Assembly: GCF_011752525.1 (NCBI RefSeq)
Contig: NZ_VWXI01000017.1
Location: forward strand, 62,001-126,000
Reading direction: 5' to 3'
From: Pantoea sp. Cy-639
Lineage (GTDB): Bacteria; Pseudomonadota; Gammaproteobacteria; Pseudomonadales; Pseudomonadaceae
DNA: 64,000 bases
The notes below the pieces were generated by a model. That model did no database searches and had not been told where the DNA came from. It saw only the letters and a program-made list of their open reading frames with translations. Position 1 is the first letter of the stretch. Every line of letters starts with the position of its first letter. Positions 58,102 through 64,000 of the stretch are shown here, one piece after another. The position numbers and the translations under genes were made by a program.

Positions 58102-59472
58102 ATGAACACTGTGCGTGAAACCATAGCCGCCATCGCCACCGCCCAGGGCCGCGGCGGCGTCGGTATCGTCAGGCTGTCCGGGCCGTTGGCCAGCCAGGCC
58201 GGCCTGGCCATCACCGGCCGTAGCCTGACCCCGCGCCACGCCCATTACGGCCCGTTCCGCGACGCCGATGGGCTGGTCCTGGACGAAGGCATCGCCTTGT
58301 TCTTCCCTGGACCGAATTCGTTCACCGGCGAAGATGTGCTCGAACTGCAGGGCCACGGTGGACCGGTGGTGATGGACATGCTCCTGCAACGTTGTCTGCA
58401 GCTGGGTTGCCGCCTGGCGCGTCCGGGTGAGTTCAGCGAGCGGGCGTTCCTCAACGACAAGCTCGACCTGGCCCAGGCCGAGGCTATCGCCGACCTGATC
58501 GAGGCCAGCTCGGCCCAGGCGGCACGCAATGCCTTGCGTTCGCTGCAAGGGGCGTTCTCCAAGCGCGTCCACGGCCTTACCGAGGCGCTGATCGCACTGC
58601 GTATCTACGTCGAAGCGGCCATCGACTTCCCCGAGGAGGAAATCGACTTCCTCGCCGATGGCCATGTGCTGAGGATGCTTGACGATGTGCGCACCGAGTT
58701 GGCTAGCGTACAGCGTGAGGCTGGGCAGGGGGCCTTGCTGCGTGACGGCATGACCGTGGTTATTGCTGGGCGCCCGAACGCAGGCAAGTCCAGCCTGCTC
58801 AACCAGCTGGCCGGGCGCGAGGCAGCTATCGTCACCGATATCGCCGGCACGACCCGGGACATCCTGCGCGAACATATCCACATCGATGGCATGCCTTTGC
58901 ACGTGGTCGACACTGCCGGCCTGCGCGATACCGATGATCATGTGGAAAAAATTGGCGTCGAACGCGCCCTCAAGGCCATCAGCGAAGCGGATCGTGTCCT
59001 GCTGGTGGTGGACTCGACGGCACCCGAGGCCAGCGATCCGTTCGCATTGTGGCCGGAGTTCCTCGATCAGCGTCCCGATCCTGCCAAGGTCACGCTCATT
59101 CGCAACAAGGCGGATCTCAGCGGTGAGCAGGTTGGCCTGGAACAAAGCGATGACGGTCATGTGACCATCACTCTCAGCGCGCGTGACAGCGACACGGGCC
59201 TCGACCTGCTGCGTGACCACCTGAAGGCATGCATGGGTTATGAACAGACGGCAGAGAGCAGCTTCAGTGCTCGTCGCCGGCATCTGGAGGCCCTGCACCA
59301 GGCCAGTACACACCTGGAACATGGACATGCCCAGCTGACGCTGGCCGGTGCGGGTGAATTGCTGGCCGAAGATCTGCGTCAGGCCCAACAGGCGCTGGGG
59401 GAAATCACCGGGGCATTCAGTTCCGATGACCTGCTCGGGCGCATTTTCTCGAGTTTCTGCATCGGAAAATAG
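58102..59472 (+). CDS. mnmE: tRNA modification GTPase MnmE
   Basis: GTPase of 456 residues that, with MnmG, makes cmnm5U34 in tRNAs. The N-terminal folate-binding domain starts MNTVRETIAAIATAQGRGGVGIVRLSG. The G domain has GRPNAGKSSLLNQL (P-loop), DIAGTTRDIL (switch), DTAGLRDTDDHVE and RNKADL. The C-terminal FCIGK holds the conserved Cys. Its partner mnmG is 543 bp downstream, beyond the second DnaA-box region. Confidence 0.98.
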   Translation: MNTVRETIAAIATAQGRGGVGIVRLSGPLASQAGLAITGRSLTPRHAHYGPFRDADGLVLDEGIALFFPGPNSFTGEDVLELQGHGGPVVMDMLLQRCLQLGCRLARPGEFSERAFLNDKLDLAQAEAIADLIEASSAQAARNALRSLQGAFSKRVHGLTEALIALRIYVEAAIDFPEEEIDFLADGHVLRMLDDVRTELASVQREAGQGALLRDGMTVVIAGRPNAGKSSLLNQLAGREAAIVTDIAGTTRDILREHIHIDGMPLHVVDTAGLRDTDDHVEKIGVERALKAISEADRVLLVVDSTAPEASDPFALWPEFLDQRPDPAKVTLIRNKADLSGEQVGLEQSDDGHVTITLSARDSDTGLDLLRDHLKACMGYEQTAESSFSARRRHLEALHQASTHLEHGHAQLTLAGAGELLAEDLRQAQQALGEITGAFSSDDLLGRIFSSFCIGK

Positions 59473-59493
59473 TCCACAGGCTGGGATTCCAGG

Positions 59494-59523
59494 GCCGCTC
59501 CTATCCAGGAGCGGCTTTTTTTT
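59494..59523 (+). terminator. Rho-independent terminator after mnmE
   Basis: Perfect 9-bp arms GCCGCTCCT (59494-59502) and AGGAGCGGC (59507-59515), loop ATCC, followed by eight T residues. The stem is built from a REP core (GGAGCGGC), suggesting a REP that was adapted as a terminator. Confidence 0.93.
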
Positions 59524-59642
59524 GCCTGCGATTCAAGTGCGTGAGGCTGACATGGCCCAGAAAACGGCAAAGCCAATGCCATTCATCGCGTTGAGGAGGA
59601 AAGCGATTTCATCAACAGGTGCGCTGTCGTGCATCTAAGCTC

Positions 59643-59917
59643 TGTGGAAAACTCACCTTCAGCTCCGTTGATAACACGGCTTTTTTTCTGAGGACAAACC
59701 GGCCTGTGGGTAACAAGCGTTTTCATCCACAGCTTACACGCGGTTATCCATACCCCTCAGGCCCCTCCAGACACAGGGTTATGAAATCCTGTAGGCATTG
59801 CCAACATTGGGCTGTATGCACTTATCCACATGTGGATAGGCGCCTAAGAATAAACATAAAAACAAAGCTTTTATAAATTTTTCCTCTTTGTTTACTTCTG
59901 TCTGCCACTCATCCACA
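59643..59917. other. Second DnaA-box / origin-like region (mnmE/mnmG)
   Basis: One perfect DnaA box at 59822-59830 (+) abuts TGTGGATAG at 59831-59839, forming a near-palindrome. Single-mismatch boxes are at 59643, 59705, 59733, 59754 and 59909. An AT-rich run (59848-59895) follows. Pseudomonas chromosomes were reported to carry a second autonomously replicating segment at this place. The 543-bp gap holds no gene. Confidence 0.75.
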
Positions 59918-59966
59918 GACTGATCAAATTTTGCTCAGACGGTTTCTTTGAAGGGGAGGAAGTCCC

Positions 59967-59972
59967 TATACT
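59967..59972 (+). promoter_or_regulatory. Probable -10 of the mnmG promoter
   Basis: TATACT at 59967-59972, 44 bases before mnmG, with only a weak -35 (TTCTTT at 59944). The transcript should cover mnmG-rsmG-parA-parB. Confidence 0.4.
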
Positions 59973-60015
59973 TGTCCGCTTACCTTCTCTATTCGCAAAA
60001 ACAGGCACGAGGTGC

Positions 60016-61907
<1,892 letters not shown>

Positions 61908-61911
<4 letters not shown>

Positions 61912-62558
61912 GTTCCCTGGTCACCCCGCAACACGCCGAAGAGTTGTCCACAGGCGCGCGCCAGCTCGGTGTCGAGTTGAGCGCGCAGCAGCACGAGTTG
62001 CTGCTGGGCTACCTGGCCCTGTTGATCAAATGGAACAAGGCTTACAACCTGACCGCGGTGCGCGATCCGGACGAGATGGTCTCGCGCCATCTGCTCGACA
62101 GCCTCAGTGTCATGCCATTCATCCCTCACGACACCCAGCGCTGGCTGGACGTCGGCAGTGGTGGCGGCATGCCGGGCATCCCGCTGGCCATCCTGCACCC
62201 GCACAAGCAGGTGACGGTGCTCGACAGCAACGGCAAGAAGACCCGCTTCCTGACCCAGGTGAAGATGGAGCTGAAACTGGACAACCTCACGGTTATCCAC
62301 AACCGTGTCGAGGACGTGCAGCCCGAGCAGCCGTTCTGCGGAATCATCTCCCGCGCCTTCAGCAGCATGGAGAATTTCACCAACTGGACCCGCCACCTGG
62401 GTGACGCCCGTACGCAATGGCTTGCAATGAAGGGGCTGCATCCTGCCGATGAACTGGTAGCATTGCCCGCAGACTTCACAGTGGAAAGCGAGCAGGCCCT
62501 GACCGTTCCAGGTTGCCAGGGCCAGCGCCATCTGCTGATACTGCGCCGCAAGGCATGA
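61908..62558 (+). CDS. rsmG: 16S rRNA (guanine-527-N7) methyltransferase
   Basis: SAM methyltransferase of 216 residues. WNKAYNLTAVRDPDEMVSRHLLDSL is the signature, and DVGSGGGMPGIPLAI is the SAM loop. Loss of this gene gives low-level streptomycin resistance in other bacteria. The TTG start at 61908 forms a TTGA overlap with the mnmG stop. parA follows 18 bp downstream. Confidence 0.96.
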
Positions 62559-62576
62559 CTGGGAACACACGCAACA

Positions 62577-63368
62577 ATGGCTAAGGTATTCGCAATCGCG
62601 AACCAGAAAGGTGGTGTGGGCAAGACCACCACCTGCATCAATCTCGCCGCATCGCTGGCCGCGACCAAGCGTCGCGTGCTGCTGATCGACCTCGATCCAC
62701 AAGGCAACGCCACCATGGGCAGCGGTGTGGATAAACACGAGCTCGAGCACTCGGTGTACGACCTGCTGATCGGGGAGTGCGACCTGACCCAGGCCATGCA
62801 CTATTCCGAGCATGGTGGTTTCCAGCTGCTGCCGGCCAACCGCGACCTGACCGCCGCCGAGGTGGTGCTGCTCGAGATGCAGATGAAGGAGAGTCGCCTG
62901 CGCAACGCTCTGGCGCCGATCCGCGAGAACTACGACTACATCCTCATCGACTGCCCGCCGTCGCTGTCGATGCTGACCCTCAATGCCCTGGTCGCCTCCG
63001 ATGGCGTGATCATCCCCATGCAGTGCGAGTACTACGCGCTGGAAGGTCTCAGCGACCTTGTGGATAACATCAAGCGCATCGCCGCCCGGTTGAACCCGGA
63101 GCTGAAGATCGAAGGCCTGCTGCGGACCATGTACGACCCGCGCCTGAGCCTGAACAACGATGTTTCGGCGCAGCTCAAGGAGCACTTCGGCGACCAGCTG
63201 TACGACACGGTCATCCCGCGCAATATCCGCCTGGCCGAGGCGCCGAGCTTCGGCATGCCGGCGCTGGCGTACGACAAGCAGTCCCGCGGCGCGCTGGCCT
63301 ATCTGGCGCTGGCCGGGGAACTGGTACGCCGTCAGCGCCGTCCATCACGCACTGCACAAACAACTTAA
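62577..63368 (+). CDS. parA: Chromosome partitioning ATPase ParA (Soj)
   Basis: Deviant Walker ATPase of 263 residues that moves ParB-parS complexes on the nucleoid. KGGVGKTTTCINLAASLA is the deviant Walker A, LLIDLDPQGNATMG the A' motif and YILIDCPPSLSMLTLNAL the Walker B. No N-terminal helix-turn-helix, as in chromosomal Soj. Two TGTGGATAA boxes lie in frame (62726, 63059). parB follows 9 bp downstream. Confidence 0.98.
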   Translation: MAKVFAIANQKGGVGKTTTCINLAASLAATKRRVLLIDLDPQGNATMGSGVDKHELEHSVYDLLIGECDLTQAMHYSEHGGFQLLPANRDLTAAEVVLLEMQMKESRLRNALAPIRENYDYILIDCPPSLSMLTLNALVASDGVIIPMQCEYYALEGLSDLVDNIKRIAARLNPELKIEGLLRTMYDPRLSLNNDVSAQLKEHFGDQLYDTVIPRNIRLAEAPSFGMPALAYDKQSRGALAYLALAGELVRRQRRPSRTAQTT

Positions 63369-63377
63369 GGAATCCGC

Positions 63378-64000
63378 ATGGCCATCAAGAAACGCGGTCT
63401 CGGACGTGGGTTGGATGCACTGCTCAGTGGTCCTTCCGTCAGCGCGCTCGAGGCGCAGGCTGTCAAGATCGACCAGAAAGAACTGCAACAACTGCCGGTT
63501 GAGCTGATCCAGCGCGGCAAGTACCAGCCGCGTCGCGACATGGATCCGCAGGCGCTGGAAGAACTCGCGCACTCGATCCGCACCCACGGCGTCATGCAGC
63601 CGATCGTGGTTCGCCCGATCGGCGACAACCGCTACGAGATCATCGCCGGTGAACGGCGCTGGCGCGCTACCCAGCAGGCCGGCCTGGACACGGTTCCGGC
63701 CATGGTCCGCGAGGTGCCGGACGAAGCTGCCATCGCCATGGCGCTGATCGAGAACATCCAGCGTGAGGACCTCAATCCGCTGGAAGAAGCCCTGGCCCTG
63801 CAGCGCCTGCAGCAGGAGTTCGAGCTGACTCAGCAGCAGGTGGCCGATGCCGTCGGCAAGTCGCGGGTGACCGTGGCCAACCTGCTGCGCCTGATCTCGC
63901 TGCCCGAGGCGATCAAGACCATGCTCGCCCACGGCGACCTGGAAATGGGCCACGCCCGTGCCTTGCTCGGTCTCGAGGAAGATCGTCAGGAAGAAGGGGC
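63378..64000 (+). CDS. parB: Chromosome partitioning protein ParB (Spo0J), 3'-truncated by window end
   Basis: CTP-dependent DNA clamp that loads at parS. 207 codons are visible. N-terminus MAIKKRGLGRGLDALLSG binds ParA. Box I is IQRGKYQPRRDMDPQALEEL and the CTP-binding box II is IIAGERRWRA. ENIQREDLNPLEEA and the helix-turn-helix QQQVADAVGKSRVTVANLLRL follow. The frame is open at position 64000; the dimerisation domain lies outside. AAGGA precedes the ATG. Its target sites are the parS palindromes at 48658, 51202 and 51833. Confidence 0.98.
   Translation, partial: MAIKKRGLGRGLDALLSGPSVSALEAQAVKIDQKELQQLPVELIQRGKYQPRRDMDPQALEELAHSIRTHGVMQPIVVRPIGDNRYEIIAGERRWRATQQAGLDTVPAMVREVPDEAAIAMALIENIQREDLNPLEEALALQRLQQEFELTQQQVADAVGKSRVTVANLLRLISLPEAIKTMLAHGDLEMGHARALLGLEEDRQEEG

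Overview
This window is a piece of a fluorescent Pseudomonas chromosome, most likely the P. putida / P. entomophila / P. mosselii group, lying across the replication origin. The gene order parB-parA-rsmG-mnmG-mnmE-yidC-yidD-rnpA-rpmH // dnaA-dnaN-recF-gyrB is the classical Pseudomonas origin order. The proteins (GlyQS, TrpI/TrpBA, BetC, PrlC and others) look pseudomonad. The DNA is GC-rich and carries many short REP palindromes with the core GTAGGAGCGGCC, typical of P. putida relatives. No rRNA, tRNA, CRISPR array, insertion sequence or prophage was seen.

Layout. (a) 1-3003: a hypothetical protein, a SulP anion transporter and a beta-carbonic anhydrase. (b) 3447-9037: a SplB-like radical SAM protein behind a LexA-type operator, a divergent M3 metallopeptidase, a YheV zinc ribbon and oligopeptidase A (prlC). 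(c) 9140-15202: gamma-carbonic-anhydrase-like protein, HAD phosphatase, lipoprotein aminopeptidase, two tandem lipoprotein paralogues, two DUF1161 proteins around a flavin monooxygenase, dodecin and a DUF883 membrane protein. (d) 15199-18311: trpI divergent from trpBA. (e) 18407-24007: choline-O-sulfate use (LysR regulator, betC, choline-binding protein, second SulP transporter). (f) 24116-39507: conserved housekeeping block (aroE, hemF, qor, tsaC, dprA, def, fmt, rsmB, trkA, TPR protein, lpxL-like, tag, glyQS, gmhB, plsC). (g) 39678-48658: an accessory block absent between plsC and gyrB in P. aeruginosa. It holds an MHS transporter and GMC oxidoreductase with a LysR regulator, then a sulfide/persulfide oxidation operon (persulfide dioxygenase, SQR, TSUP permease) driven by a FisR-type sigma-54 activator. 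(h) 48740-64000: the origin core, with gyrB-recF-dnaN-dnaA on the minus strand and rpmH to parB on the plus strand. Two DnaA-box regions (rpmH/dnaA and mnmE/mnmG) and three perfect parS sites lie here.

How the parts work together. Initiation (DnaA, DnaN, RecF, GyrB) and segregation (ParAB and parS) are encoded beside their own target sites. A DnaA box lies on the probable -35 element of dnaA, which suggests autoregulation. The sulfide module appears complete: a sensor-activator with three cysteines, a sigma-54 promoter with correct spacing, and upstream TGRCAGT repeats that could be the activator binding sites. The choline-sulfate block pairs an ester hydrolase with a choline-binding protein and a sulfate-type permease.

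The most interesting leads are: the SOS-box-controlled SplB-like radical SAM gene; the FisR enhancer cluster; the altered M3 peptidase next to prlC; and at least 19 perfect DnaA boxes scattered outside the two origin regions.
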